In this document: one piece after another, positions 26,832 through 35,477 of the stretch
Layout: every line of letters begins with the position of its first letter
Numbering within the stretch: the stretch's first letter is position 1
From: Pseudoalteromonas sp. 0303
GTDB taxonomy: Bacteria > Pseudomonadota > Gammaproteobacteria > Enterobacterales > Alteromonadaceae
Direction of reading: 5' to 3'
DNA: 64,000 nt
Assembly (NCBI RefSeq): GCF_013349995.1
Contig: NZ_JABVXF010000001.1
Coordinates: 310,001-374,000, forward strand
Position numbers and translations under genes: made by a program
Notes under the pieces: model-generated
Told to the model about the DNA's origin: nothing
Database searches by the model: none
Seen by the model: the letters and a program-made list of their open reading frames with translations, nothing else

Positions 26832-27085
26832 TACTCACCCAACTCTTTACCCGATACTAACGCCAACTCATCAGCATGAGCTGTATGTGCATCTAAACCA
26901 TTTAATAGCTCTCGTTCACTGAACGGAAAGCGCTTCTTTTGACGTTTAATTGGTTCAATAATAATTTTCTTTCCATCGGCTTTAACCTCAATGTCAGCCC
27001 CTTCAACCAAGCCGAGTTGTTTAATGAAAGCGGCAGGGATTATATTGCCGAGACTGTTGCCGATTTTTCGTACTTGAGTGCGCAT
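26831..27085 (-). CDS. mazE: MazE-type AbrB-fold antitoxin
   Basis: The protein is 84 residues from the ATG at 27085, which has GAGGTG six bases upstream; a longer frame to 27109 lacks an SD. MRTQVRKIGNSLGNIIPAAF is the swapped-hairpin DNA-binding half, and the acidic C-terminal tail would bind MazF. The promoter is flanked by two GTTATAAC palindromes, likely operator sites for autorepression by MazE or MazEF. Confidence 0.9.
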   Translation of the reverse strand: MRTQVRKIGNSLGNIIPAAFIKQLGLVEGADIEVKADGKKIIIEPIKRQKKRFPFSERELLNGLDAHTAHADELALVSGKELGE

Positions 27086-27110
27086 ATTACACCTCGTAAG
27101 TATGTACATT

Positions 27111-27165
27111 GTTATAACATGATTAATTGTACGCCGCCTAACGGCAGTGTCAACTTTGTTATAAC
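27111..27165 (-). promoter_or_regulatory. mazEF promoter flanked by two operator-like palindromes
   Basis: On the minus strand TTGACA (27153-27148) and TACAAT (27131-27126) are 16 bp apart. The perfect palindrome GTTATAAC occurs at 27158-27165, just upstream of the -35, and at 27111-27118, at the expected transcription start. Two identical sites bracketing a promoter fit autoregulation. Confidence 0.7.
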
Positions 27166-27233
27166 TAACCAGCCTGCTTAACTCCCTTACGAACTAAGTT
27201 AATACTTAAATCATAGCAGCTAAGGGGGAGGGC

Positions 27234-27365
27234 ATGACAGTCGATGCAAACTCAATAAACATACTTTTCATTGTTATTCTGAAAATTGGAGGCGCGTTCG
27301 TACAGAATAAATATTTCTATCTGATACATGTTCAAAATTATGGAAAAACCAACAAGACCGATTAA
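27234..27365 (+). CDS. Possible 43-residue peptide
   Basis: An ATG frame follows the very purine-rich AAGGGGGAGGGC. The peptide has one hydrophobic stretch (INILFIVILKIGGAFV) and a hydrophilic tail. No family was recognised. The rest of the interval 27166-27509 holds nothing else identifiable. A real gene is possible because of the SD; chance is also possible. Confidence 0.3.
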   Translation: MTVDANSINILFIVILKIGGAFVQNKYFYLIHVQNYGKTNKTD

Positions 27366-27509
27366 CGCTTATGAATCTTAGGTCAAAAACCCAATGTCTA
27401 GCTTAAATTAGGTGGATAAACAGATAGTTTGAGTAGACTTTGATTTGGAAATAACATTAAGTTAAATTGACAGTTAAGTATAAGGAAAAACAGTACACTA
27501 AGGATAATT

Positions 27510-27784
27510 TTGAATAAATTCATAATTTTTCTCTTTTACCTTGGTTAATCCCTTATGAATCTGACTTACATTGGATGATTTTATTTGCGGGGTTATTCTT
27601 ACTTATTCCATTTTATTTTGTATCATGGTGGTCTGAATTTTTAGTTTCAAAGAAAATGCTAGCAGATACAGGAATTAGTAAAAATAACATTAAGATAAAA
27701 GTAAGGAATGCAAACCTAATCACATATAGTTTGTTGGCGTTTTGGCCAATTGGCTGGTATGTAGTTGGCTACGTATTAAAGTAA
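27510..27784 (+). pseudogene. Small membrane protein gene, apparently split by a frameshift
   Basis: The frame from ATG 27575 gives 69 residues with two hydrophobic segments. The frame stays open upstream and reads like a continuous membrane protein (PWLIPYESDLHW before the Met). A separate frame from TTG 27510, with AAGGA five bases upstream, reads LNKFIIFLFYL and then hits a stop at 27546. Joining the two at about 27539 by a net -1 shift would give one protein of about 90 residues. Either the gene was disrupted or only the 69-residue form is made. No family was recognised. Confidence 0.45.
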
Positions 27785-27928
27785 CAGGCAATTCATGAAA
27801 GTCTAAAATTAATAAATCATTTATACATTCAGAAATAGTAATTTCTTACAGAGCAGTTGAACACTCATTTTGATTAAGTCATTACCAATGATATTCAGCG
27901 TCTAACTTACTTAAACCAAATCGTATAG

Positions 27929-28150
27929 TTATCTAATTTGAGCTTGCAGGGCATCAACGTGGCTTTCGTGATAACAAACAGTTTGCTGTAGAAATAAATC
28001 ATAGTTAATGAACTTAAAGCCATAACGGTTACAGGCAGTGAAACCAAAATTGCTTTTATATTTTTGGGAAGCCATACAAGAAAGGTATTTCAAATTATTG
28101 GAATGAAGTAAGTTTGGTGAAAACTTACAAAGTAAAAATGAGAACTGCAT
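27929..28150 (-). CDS. Possible small protein, unknown
   Basis: This is a 73-codon frame on the minus strand. From Met26 (ATG at about 28075) it reads MASQKYKSNFGFTACNRYGF, then FINYDLFLQQTVCYHESHVD, a composition that looks coding (several Cys, His and aromatic residues). No SD precedes either Met. It may be the remnant of a larger protein. Confidence 0.3.
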   Translation of the reverse strand: MQFSFLLCKFSPNLLHSNNLKYLSCMASQKYKSNFGFTACNRYGFKFINYDLFLQQTVCYHESHVDALQAQIR

Positions 28151-28462
28151 AGAAAGCTATAAATTTGTGAAAACCCAAATTAAGCAAAAAAGGGCTAAAA
28201 AACCTTAAAATCTAACGACTAATTAACCTACTAATAAAGATAAATAGCTATTTAACATAATATAAATTATAGGAAGTAATGCATCTATACATAGCTATAC
28301 CTATTCTCTGTGTAAGTTAAGTCCAATACTAGACGGTATCGGACATTACAGTGGTGTTTTATCATATTATTCATTTTATTAGTGCTTGTTTCTTGAGCTT
28401 AGTTATCTCATGACTTATATTAAAACTATCAACTTGAGATGTAACGATAAGATGTAAACGAT
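28151..28462. other. AT-rich gap upstream of the receiver-MoxR operon
   Basis: No frame here looks coding. The right end carries the promoter candidate at 28393-28421. Confidence 0.5.
28393..28421 (+). promoter_or_regulatory. Promoter candidate for the receiver-MoxR operon
   Basis: TTGAGC and TATATT are separated by exactly 17 bp, about 40 bp before the ATG at 28463. Confidence 0.55.
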
Positions 28463-28858
28463 ATGGAATTTGTGAAGCCGTTAGAACCTATTCTGATAAT
28501 CGATGATATGCAAGATATCCGCGACTATCTAAATCAAATTTTAACTGGTCTTGGTTTTGACGATATTTTAGAAAGTCGAGATTTTGAATCAGCTAAAACC
28601 GTAATTGAAGAAAAGTCGCCTAACGTAATCTTTCTTGATATTGAACTACCTAACACTGACGGTACGGAAATTCTTGAATACTTAAATGACCGCCATCCTC
28701 ATACTCATGTTGTTATGTGCTCTGGCCATAATAGTCTTGAGAATGTGCAAAACACCTGGGAATTAGGTGCTAAAGGTTTTATCGCCAAACCATTCAACGC
28801 AAAAAAAGTCGACTCTGTTATGAAACGTCTAGAATTGATGGAAACCATAACAAATTAA
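28463..28858 (+). CDS. Stand-alone CheY-like response-regulator receiver
   Basis: The 131-residue protein is a single REC domain: acidic pair IIDDMQD, phosphoacceptor in NVIFLDIELPNTDG, Thr/Ser switch position in VVMCSGHN and Lys in FIAKPFN. There is no output domain and no kinase gene nearby. It starts an apparent five-gene operon, 7 bp before moxR. A regulatory partner for the MoxR-DUF58-transglutaminase machinery is an inference from position. Confidence 0.88.
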   Translation: MEFVKPLEPILIIDDMQDIRDYLNQILTGLGFDDILESRDFESAKTVIEEKSPNVIFLDIELPNTDGTEILEYLNDRHPHTHVVMCSGHNSLENVQNTWELGAKGFIAKPFNAKKVDSVMKRLELMETITN

Positions 28859-28865
28859 GTAGTTT

Positions 28866-29759
28866 ATGAACTCGACAATCCAACTCATTATAGATGACCT
28901 ATCAACGGTCATTTTTGGTAAGCAACAACAAATCAAACTCGCCCTTACGTGTTTATTTAGTGAAGGCCACCTGTTAATTGAAGATTTACCAGGCATGGGA
29001 AAAACCACTTTATCTCATGCACTTGCCGCAGTTCTTGGCTTGTCATATCAACGCATTCAATTCACTAGCGATTTATTACCTTCTGACATTCTTGGTACTA
29101 ATATCTTTGATGCTAAAGAACATAGTTTTTCATTTCATCAAGGTCCTGTATTCAGCCAAGTTGTATTAGGAGATGAAATTAATCGTGCAGGCCCTAAAAC
29201 ACAAAGTTCACTGTTAGAAGCAATGGAAGAAAAACAAGTGACGGTAGATTCGGTTAAACACGCCCTACCATCACCATTTTTTGTGATTGCTACGCAAAAT
29301 CCAGTGCATCAATCTGGTACTTATCCGTTACCAGAGTCACAATTAGACCGCTTTTTCATGCGTATTAGTTTAGGCTTTCCTGATAAACAAGCTGAGAAAA
29401 ACCTCATTTTAGGCCTAAACAATCGTAATTATGACGACTTGCCTGTTCGTATTAATCCTGAGCAACTTGCTGTTATTCAAAAAGAAATTAATAAAGTAAC
29501 GATAAGCAACTCGGTGGTTGATTATATCCTTGAGCTAGTTGCGTTTACTCGCCAAGATAACCATTTTGCAAACCCATTATCACCAAGAGCCAGTATTGCG
29601 CTTGCCCGCGCTGCTAAATCATGGGCGTATATTGAAGGTCGTGATTTTGTAATGCCTGAAGATGTACAAGCTGTTTTTCCTAGCGTGACTGATCACAGGC
29701 TTGGCTTAAACGCTGGTGACAGTGGCTATGCACTTAAACATGTGCCTGTAAGCTTATAA
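28866..29759 (+). CDS. MoxR-type AAA+ ATPase
   Basis: The 297-residue protein has Walker A in LPGMGKTTLSHAL (residues ~40-50), Walker B and the pore region in VVLGDEINRAGPKTQSSLLE, sensor 1 in FFVIATQNPVHQ and SQLDRFFMRI after it. MoxR ATPases act as chaperones that insert cofactors or assemble vWA-partner complexes. The DUF58 gene starts 3 bp later, the standard neighbour pair. No vWA protein is present in this operon; the broken vWA gene at 4210-4848 is far away. Confidence 0.9.
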   Translation: MNSTIQLIIDDLSTVIFGKQQQIKLALTCLFSEGHLLIEDLPGMGKTTLSHALAAVLGLSYQRIQFTSDLLPSDILGTNIFDAKEHSFSFHQGPVFSQVVLGDEINRAGPKTQSSLLEAMEEKQVTVDSVKHALPSPFFVIATQNPVHQSGTYPLPESQLDRFFMRISLGFPDKQAEKNLILGLNNRNYDDLPVRINPEQLAVIQKEINKVTISNSVVDYILELVAFTRQDNHFANPLSPRASIALARAAKSWAYIEGRDFVMPEDVQAVFPSVTDHRLGLNAGDSGYALKHVPVSL

Positions 29760-29762
29760 AAC

Positions 29763-30722
29763 ATGTTTAAGCGCCCCGCTTTTATTGATCAATTTCGTCA
29801 ATCTATTTTTAATAAGCTATTAAAAAATAAGCATAAAACTAACGAAATTGAGCTTCAACATAAAACGATTTATGTATTACCCTCAAAACTTGGTGGGCAG
29901 TTTTTACTAATTGCATTACTGAACTTTGTGATGGGCATTAACTATCAAAACAACCTGATTTTAGCCATGGCGTATTTAATGGTGGTTGTTTTGGTGTTTG
30001 CGATACTCACCGGCTATAAAAATGTGAGAGGTTTGTCGGTTAAATACCAGTCAGTAAACGAAAGTTATGCGCCAAAAGCCCCTATTGCGCTTTTTCAAAT
30101 TCAAGCACAATCATACTGTGAACTTATAAAACTGATTAATGACAACCTTGAATCTGAAACTGTGTCACTGCAAAGTAAAGAGAAAAAGACCGTTGAAATA
30201 GCGCTAAAATGCTGTGAACGTGGTGCATATGGCTTTGATAGAATAAAAATCATTAGCCACTTTCCATTTGGTTTAGTGTCTGTGTGGAGTTACATAGAAC
30301 CAACCGAAACGGTGTATGTTTACCCACAGCCTATCGCCTCAGAAAAGCTTGATACTCAGCTCCAAGACAATGACGTATACGATGGCGATAACGCACAAGT
30401 TAAAGCGGGTAATGATAACTTTCATCAACTAACCCCTTTTGTGCAAGGAACAGCGCTTAATAAGGTATCGTGGAAACACTACGCTAAAACTCAGCAACTA
30501 TTGACGAAAGAATTTACCAGTGACGCATCACAGGAATTAGCACTTAATTTCAATATGTTGAGCGGCAATAATGAGCATAGGTTAAGCCAATTATGTTTTT
30601 TGGTGAACCAATTAACCGACCAACACATGGCGTTTACGTTGACCTTACCCAATAAACACATTGCTAAAGGCCAAGGGATCAATCATCAAAAATCCTGCCT
30701 ACAAGCATTAGCGGAGTTTTAA
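29763..30722 (+). CDS. DUF58 (vWA-like) membrane protein
   Basis: The 319-residue protein has two hydrophobic helices near residues 45-62 and 66-83, followed by a large soluble domain. The DUF58 signature region VQGTALNKVSWKHYAKTQQL is present (residues ~224-243). Family members pair with MoxR and with TgpA-like transglutaminases, as here. The gene is joined to its neighbours by gaps of 3 and 2 bp. The biochemical role is unknown. Confidence 0.85.
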   Translation: MFKRPAFIDQFRQSIFNKLLKNKHKTNEIELQHKTIYVLPSKLGGQFLLIALLNFVMGINYQNNLILAMAYLMVVVLVFAILTGYKNVRGLSVKYQSVNESYAPKAPIALFQIQAQSYCELIKLINDNLESETVSLQSKEKKTVEIALKCCERGAYGFDRIKIISHFPFGLVSVWSYIEPTETVYVYPQPIASEKLDTQLQDNDVYDGDNAQVKAGNDNFHQLTPFVQGTALNKVSWKHYAKTQQLLTKEFTSDASQELALNFNMLSGNNEHRLSQLCFLVNQLTDQHMAFTLTLPNKHIAKGQGINHQKSCLQALAEF

Positions 30723-30724
30723 TT

Positions 30725-32665
30725 ATGAATACACCGCTCATTAATACCGTTTTATCACTGCTGTTTATTGTTACCAGTGGCTTTTTGTTTACTGAAGTAC
30801 CTACTCCATTCTTAGCCATATTGGCTGGCCTTAGCTTTTTAAACCTGTTTTTAGGTAAGTTTTATAAAAAACTAAATGGGTTGGTGGCGAATATTTTGGC
30901 TGCGGTTTGCTTAGTTGCCTTATTTGTTCTGGTTGGTGTGAGCGATACGGTCAAGTTATTTGTATCCATGATGCTACTTGCTAGCAGTTTTAAATTGCTA
31001 CAAGCGAAAACCGTTAAACAGTATCAAACTGTGTGTTTACTGGTGTTTTTTAACCTTTCAACCGTGTATTTGTTTCACCAAGGGCTATTTGAAACCTTGG
31101 TAGTCAGTGTACTTTATATTGTTAACTTCGCGGTACTTGGCTATTTAACAAGCCCGCAAAGCTTTAAGGCCGCTAACAAACAAAGTTTTAAAACCATACT
31201 ACTAGCCTTACCCATAGCGGCATTTTTGATTTTATTTTTACCTAAAATTCCAGCGTTTTGGCAGCTACCGGGGCCAAAGCTCGCTAAAACGGGGTTATCA
31301 GAGCAAGTTAACCCCTTTTCTATTGCGAAATTAGCGGAATCTGATGACTTAGTTTTTCGGGTAGAACAACAGCCAGGGCAAACCTTACAAGCCCCCTATT
31401 ACTGGCGCAGCCTTATTCATGATGAGTTTAATGGTAGTGAATGGCTAATATCGGACATTTTGAAATCTCAACAATTCAACCCAATTCGCCGTACAATTAC
31501 TCAAAGTAATAGCGTTAATTATCAGGTTATTGCAGAGCCCTCATCTTCTAATTGGCTTTTTGCACTTGGCTTTGCCCAAAGTGCTAATTCTGATGTGCAC
31601 TCAACCTACAATGGTTTGTTAAAGCGCAAAGGTAACTTAAACAAAAACATTAAATACGCGGTAACCAGTAGTGAGGCTATGCTGAGTCTAAATGACTTTG
31701 AAAAACGCTTATACACCCGCTTACCTAAAACAACTAATCCACAAACAACGGCACTGGCAAACCAGTTGGCTGCTGAGCATGAAAATGCGCAAGCTTACTT
31801 TAACGCGTTGCTTGATTACTTTAATCAGCAGCAGTTTGCTTACACATTAACGCCTACACCCATGTATGGTGATAATACGCTAGACCAGTTTGTGTTTGAT
31901 ACCAAACGTGGCTTTTGTGGTCACTATGCCAGCACCGCTGCATTTATGTTTCGTGTTGCCGGTTACCCCGCCCGTGTTGTGTCGGGTTATTTAGGTGGAG
32001 AACAAACTAAAGCCGCTACGCTGAACATTTACCAATATGATGCACATGCTTGGGTTGAGGTGTTCTTTGATGAAAAGTGGCACATATTTGATGCTACCGC
32101 TGTTGTTGCCCCGGAGCGTTTAAACGGTTCGTTATCACAACTGGGTGATTTAAACGAAAGCTTTAACGACAATCTTAACTTTGGTCTAAAGCGCTGGAGC
32201 CATTTTAAAGCAATAAACTGGCTTAGAATTCATCTTGAAGAACTCGACTATAAATGGACTAACTGGGTGCTTACGTTTGATCAAGAATCACAACAAAGTC
32301 TATTTGATTCACTGTTTGGTAATAAGTCAGCATGGCTAACACCTTTAATTGTGTTAGGTACATTATTACTGAGCTTTACTGGCTATTTCTTATATAACAA
32401 ACGCCCTATTCGAAGTAGAGAGCCGCTGGTTGATGACATCACTAAGCTTTACCTGTGGGCAAAAAAGCAAGGCATTGAGCCAGTTGATACCAACACGCCA
32501 CTGCAAAATATTGCTTTAATTAAACAGCAAAAGCCTAGAACAGAGGCATATTTAAGTGAGTTTGAGCAAATAATCATCGAAGTACGTTATCAACAGCAAT
32601 CATATAACCAAAATCGCAAAAACCGCGTACGAGTTCTGTTAAACTCTCTCAAAACAGCCAAATAG
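30725..32665 (+). CDS. TgpA-type membrane transglutaminase-like protease (DUF3488)
   Basis: The protein is 646 residues. Five or more helices fill about residues 5-190. A periplasmic transglutaminase-core domain has Cys in [19 protein letters not shown], His in [13 protein letters not shown] and Asp in HIFDATAVV, a complete triad. One helix near 538-555 and a cytoplasmic tail follow. It is the third member of the conserved MoxR-DUF58-TgpA set. The substrate is unknown; in Pseudomonas the homologue is essential, which is knowledge of the family, not of this gene. Confidence 0.88.
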   Translation: MNTPLINTVLSLLFIVTSGFLFTEVPTPFLAILAGLSFLNLFLGKFYKKLNGLVANILAAVCLVALFVLVGVSDTVKLFVSMMLLASSFKLLQAKTVKQYQTVCLLVFFNLSTVYLFHQGLFETLVVSVLYIVNFAVLGYLTSPQSFKAANKQSFKTILLALPIAAFLILFLPKIPAFWQLPGPKLAKTGLSEQVNPFSIAKLAESDDLVFRVEQQPGQTLQAPYYWRSLIHDEFNGSEWLISDILKSQQFNPIRRTITQSNSVNYQVIAEPSSSNWLFALGFAQSANSDVHSTYNGLLKRKGNLNKNIKYAVTSSEAMLSLNDFEKRLYTRLPKTTNPQTTALANQLAAEHENAQAYFNALLDYFNQQQFAYTLTPTPMYGDNTLDQFVFDTKRGFCGHYASTAAFMFRVAGYPARVVSGYLGGEQTKAATLNIYQYDAHAWVEVFFDEKWHIFDATAVVAPERLNGSLSQLGDLNESFNDNLNFGLKRWSHFKAINWLRIHLEELDYKWTNWVLTFDQESQQSLFDSLFGNKSAWLTPLIVLGTLLLSFTGYFLYNKRPIRSREPLVDDITKLYLWAKKQGIEPVDTNTPLQNIALIKQQKPRTEAYLSEFEQIIIEVRYQQQSYNQNRKNRVRVLLNSLKTAK

Positions 32666-32673
32666 AGAACAAT

Positions 32674-33996
32674 ATGAATGCAGTAATTGTCGGCGTTATG
32701 TTGATGCTGATCCTGACTCTTTGTCGAATTAATGTCATTGTGGCGATGACGGTAAGCGCAATTGTAGCGGGTTTGACCGCAGGCCTTGGTTTATCACAAA
32801 CCGTTAATGCATTTAATGATGGCTTATCGGGCGGCGCTGAAATAGCACTGAGCTATGCGATGTTAGGTGCATTTGCGGTGGCTATTTCTAAGTCAGGTTT
32901 AACACGTATTTTAGCGTCTAAGTTACTAAAGCAAGTAAACGAGAATAGCCATAAAGGCGAAACGACACTTAGTTATCTTATATTGAGTATTATTTTGCTG
33001 TGTGCGATCTCGTCGCAAAATTTGATACCCGTACATATCGCTTTTATCCCAATTCTAATTCCGCCTCTACTTGTGGTGTTTAACAAGTTACGCCTTGATA
33101 GACGTGCCATTGCGTGTATCTTAACCTTCGGCTTGGCCACCTCTTACATGGTGCTACCTTATGGTTTTGGTGGCATTTACTTATACTCGATACTACACAA
33201 GAACCTCACTGAAAATGGCCTAGAGATTGTTAATACTCAAGTGCCGATGGCAATGATCATCCCAGCCATTGGGATGTTATTTGGTTTATTGGTTGCGGTG
33301 TTTATATCTTATCGAAAACGCCGTAGTTACGAGTCTCACAGCCTAACAGAGCAGCAGCAAGAGGTTGTAATTAAGCAGCCTAAAAAGGTGTTAGCAGTGG
33401 GAATTACCGCCGTACTTTGTTCATTAGTGGCACAAAATATTAGCGGCTCTATGATCCTAGGTGGTCTTGTTGGGGTAGCTATATTTACGTTATTTGGTGT
33501 TGTAAAACTTGAGCAAAACGGCGATGTATTTAGCAAAGGTATTGCTATGATGGCGATGATTGGCTTTATTATGATTTCTGCGCAAGGCTTTGCTTCGGTG
33601 ATGAAAGCAACCGGTGATGTTGCTTCATTAGTTAGCTCTGCTGCAGGAATGATTGAAGGTAACAAACCCCTTGCCGCAGCATTAATTTTACTCGTTGGCT
33701 TATTGATCACCATGGGCATTGGTAGCTCGTTTTCGACAGTCCCAATTATAGCCACCCTGTTTGTACCACTTTGTATGGAATTAAACTTTTCGGTCATGGC
33801 CACAGCTGCACTGGTTGGCACTGCTGGTGCGCTAGGTGATGCAGGCTCCCCTGCCTCTGACTCAACACTTGGCCCAACATCTGGCCTAAATGCAGATGGT
33901 CAACACGACCATATTTGGGATTCAGTGGTACCTACTTTCATCCATTTTAATATTCCGCTACTTGTTGCTGGCTGGGTTGCGGCAATGGTTTTGTAA
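32674..33996 (+). CDS. Na+/H+ antiporter-like transporter (NhaC/ion-transporter superfamily)
   Basis: The 440-residue protein has about 11 hydrophobic helices. [20 protein letters not shown] near the C-terminus is the conserved re-entrant-loop region of this antiporter family. A second motif, [20 protein letters not shown], lies near residue 110. It starts 8 bp after the transglutaminase gene and ends the operon. Its exact ion is not readable from sequence. Confidence 0.78.
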   Translation: MNAVIVGVMLMLILTLCRINVIVAMTVSAIVAGLTAGLGLSQTVNAFNDGLSGGAEIALSYAMLGAFAVAISKSGLTRILASKLLKQVNENSHKGETTLSYLILSIILLCAISSQNLIPVHIAFIPILIPPLLVVFNKLRLDRRAIACILTFGLATSYMVLPYGFGGIYLYSILHKNLTENGLEIVNTQVPMAMIIPAIGMLFGLLVAVFISYRKRRSYESHSLTEQQQEVVIKQPKKVLAVGITAVLCSLVAQNISGSMILGGLVGVAIFTLFGVVKLEQNGDVFSKGIAMMAMIGFIMISAQGFASVMKATGDVASLVSSAAGMIEGNKPLAAALILLVGLLITMGIGSSFSTVPIIATLFVPLCMELNFSVMATAALVGTAGALGDAGSPASDSTLGPTSGLNADGQHDHIWDSVVPTFIHFNIPLLVAGWVAAMVL

Positions 33997-34169
33997 AGTC
34001 GTGTTTTTTATTGGTTCAAGGGTTTGCTCATGCTTAATTAATTGCTGGTAATAAACTACATGCATTTAGAATGCATCGCATTCCCTATGATAACTTATAG
34101 CTGTATATTTTGTTCTTTGCTGAGATATACTTATAACAAATATAGTATGATGTGTTCTTTATGTGTATT

Positions 34170-34197
34170 AAATTAAGCACCCGAAGGTACTTAATTT
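34170..34197 (-). terminator. Terminator of the thioesterase operon
   Basis: On the minus strand, AAATTAAG..ACC-TTCG-GGT..CTTAATTT forms a hairpin with one mismatch and a TTCG tetraloop. It lies about 22 bp after the thioesterase stop and could also serve the antiporter gene on the other strand. Confidence 0.6.
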
Positions 34198-34218
34198 ATT
34201 TAAAACTTTCTGTAAGTC

Positions 34219-34653
34219 TTATTCGAATCCGTTGATCATTTTGTCGCACACTACCGGAGTTGGTCTGTGATTATCATCAACAGCAACAAACGTAAAGCTG
34301 CCAGAAATAGCTAAGTGTTTATCGTCTTTGTGCATTGTTTCTAAGAAGATTTCAACATCTACTTTAAGGCTAGTGTTACCTACGTGTACAACTTTAGAAA
34401 TAAGCTCTGCAAATGTACCAGCCGGAATGGCTTCTTTAAAATCTACACGGTCAGACGAAATCGTTACAAGTGGCTTACGGCAAAAACGTGTAGCAGCAAT
34501 AAACGCTACTTCATCCATCCATGCCAACGCGTCACCGCCAAACAAAGTATTGTGGTGGTTAGTACGGCCAGGAAAAACTGTTTTTGTTACCGACGTTGTT
34601 GAGTCAGCAATACGCTTTGCAATAATAGCGTCACGATCGATTTGTTGTGTCAT
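34219..34653 (-). CDS. Hotdog-fold acyl-CoA thioesterase
   Basis: The 144-residue protein has the single hotdog domain with VFPGRTNHHNTLFGGDALAW (residues ~21-40) and MDEVAFIAATRF. The Asn and Asp of the N-x4-F-G-G-x3-W-M-D pattern are the catalytic and structural residues of YciA/BACH-type enzymes. It hydrolyses acyl-CoA to free acid and CoA; chain-length preference is not readable. It lies 5 bp downstream of the M23 peptidase gene. Confidence 0.87.
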   Translation of the reverse strand: MTQQIDRDAIIAKRIADSTTSVTKTVFPGRTNHHNTLFGGDALAWMDEVAFIAATRFCRKPLVTISSDRVDFKEAIPAGTFAELISKVVHVGNTSLKVDVEIFLETMHKDDKHLAISGSFTFVAVDDNHRPTPVVCDKMINGFE

Positions 34654-34658
34654 AGTCT

Positions 34659-35477
34659 CTACTTTTTATTAGCTAATGTGTCTTGCATCATTAGCGCAGG
34701 GTCAAGGCGTTCATTTTTCCAATTAAAACGCCAGTCTAAATGAGGGCCAGTTACGCGACCGGTCGCACCGATCTCGGCAATTTTATCGCCACGCTTAATT
34801 TCGTCCCCTACTTTTACATCTAACTTGCTTAAATGAATAAAAGTAGAGGTTACACCATGGCCATGGTCAAGAATCAAGGTACCACCAGAGTAATATAAGT
34901 CAGCATCAGCAAAAACAACTGTGCCGCTCACTGGTGCATACACTGGGCTACCCGTTTTATTAGCAATGTCTAAACCAAAGTGCGGGCGGCGAGGCTCACC
35001 ATTAAAGTAACGCTGGCTACCATAAACACCTGAAATGCGCCCCGTTGCAGGTTTATAAACAGGGTCTAAAAAGTATCGTAAGTCAGAATTAACTTGCCTA
35101 GCTTTACGTACTGCTACAGCTTCACGGCTAATACGCTCAGATACTTCTTTAGGTGGCGAAACATATTTTTTTGCAACACCGGTGATTTTATCAATTTTGT
35201 AATCACGCTTAGTGATCACAATTGCTTGTTCGTGGCTTACACCAGCACTATCAACCCAAGAAAGGCTATGATTTGTCTTAGCATCACGGCCAAAGCCAAA
35301 CACAAACTCACCATTTGTTGAAAGCTTAAGTGGCTCACCATTGAAGCTGACACTTTTAGCGCCTTCAATTTGGCCTGTTACTAAACCGCCTTGAGTTAAA
35401 TGTCCTTTTAATTCAACAGCACTTGCAGTTAAAGAAAACAACCCTGCAAATGCTGCTATTAATAATCCTTTACGCAT
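34659..35477 (-). CDS. M23-family (LytM-like) metallopeptidase
   Basis: The protein is 272 residues from ATG 35477 (MRKGLLIAAFAGLFS), a signal peptide ending near ASA-VE. The C-terminal LytM domain has RRPHFGLDIA (zinc ligands His and Asp), FIHLSKLDVKVGD (His) and GPHLDWRFNW. The last motif has Asp where most M23 enzymes have His (HxH), a variant that may still bind zinc. It probably cuts peptidoglycan cross-links in the periplasm. Its first 8 bp overlap the end of the QueD-like gene. Confidence 0.85.
   Translation of the reverse strand: MRKGLLIAAFAGLFSLTASAVELKGHLTQGGLVTGQIEGAKSVSFNGEPLKLSTNGEFVFGFGRDAKTNHSLSWVDSAGVSHEQAIVITKRDYKIDKITGVAKKYVSPPKEVSERISREAVAVRKARQVNSDLRYFLDPVYKPATGRISGVYGSQRYFNGEPRRPHFGLDIANKTGSPVYAPVSGTVVFADADLYYSGGTLILDHGHGVTSTFIHLSKLDVKVGDEIKRGDKIAEIGATGRVTGPHLDWRFNWKNERLDPALMMQDTLANKK

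Noticed and set aside
34215..34235. tRNA T-arm-like TTCGAATCC
   Set aside because: It lies in the 3' end of the thioesterase gene and no acceptor or anticodon arms surround it.
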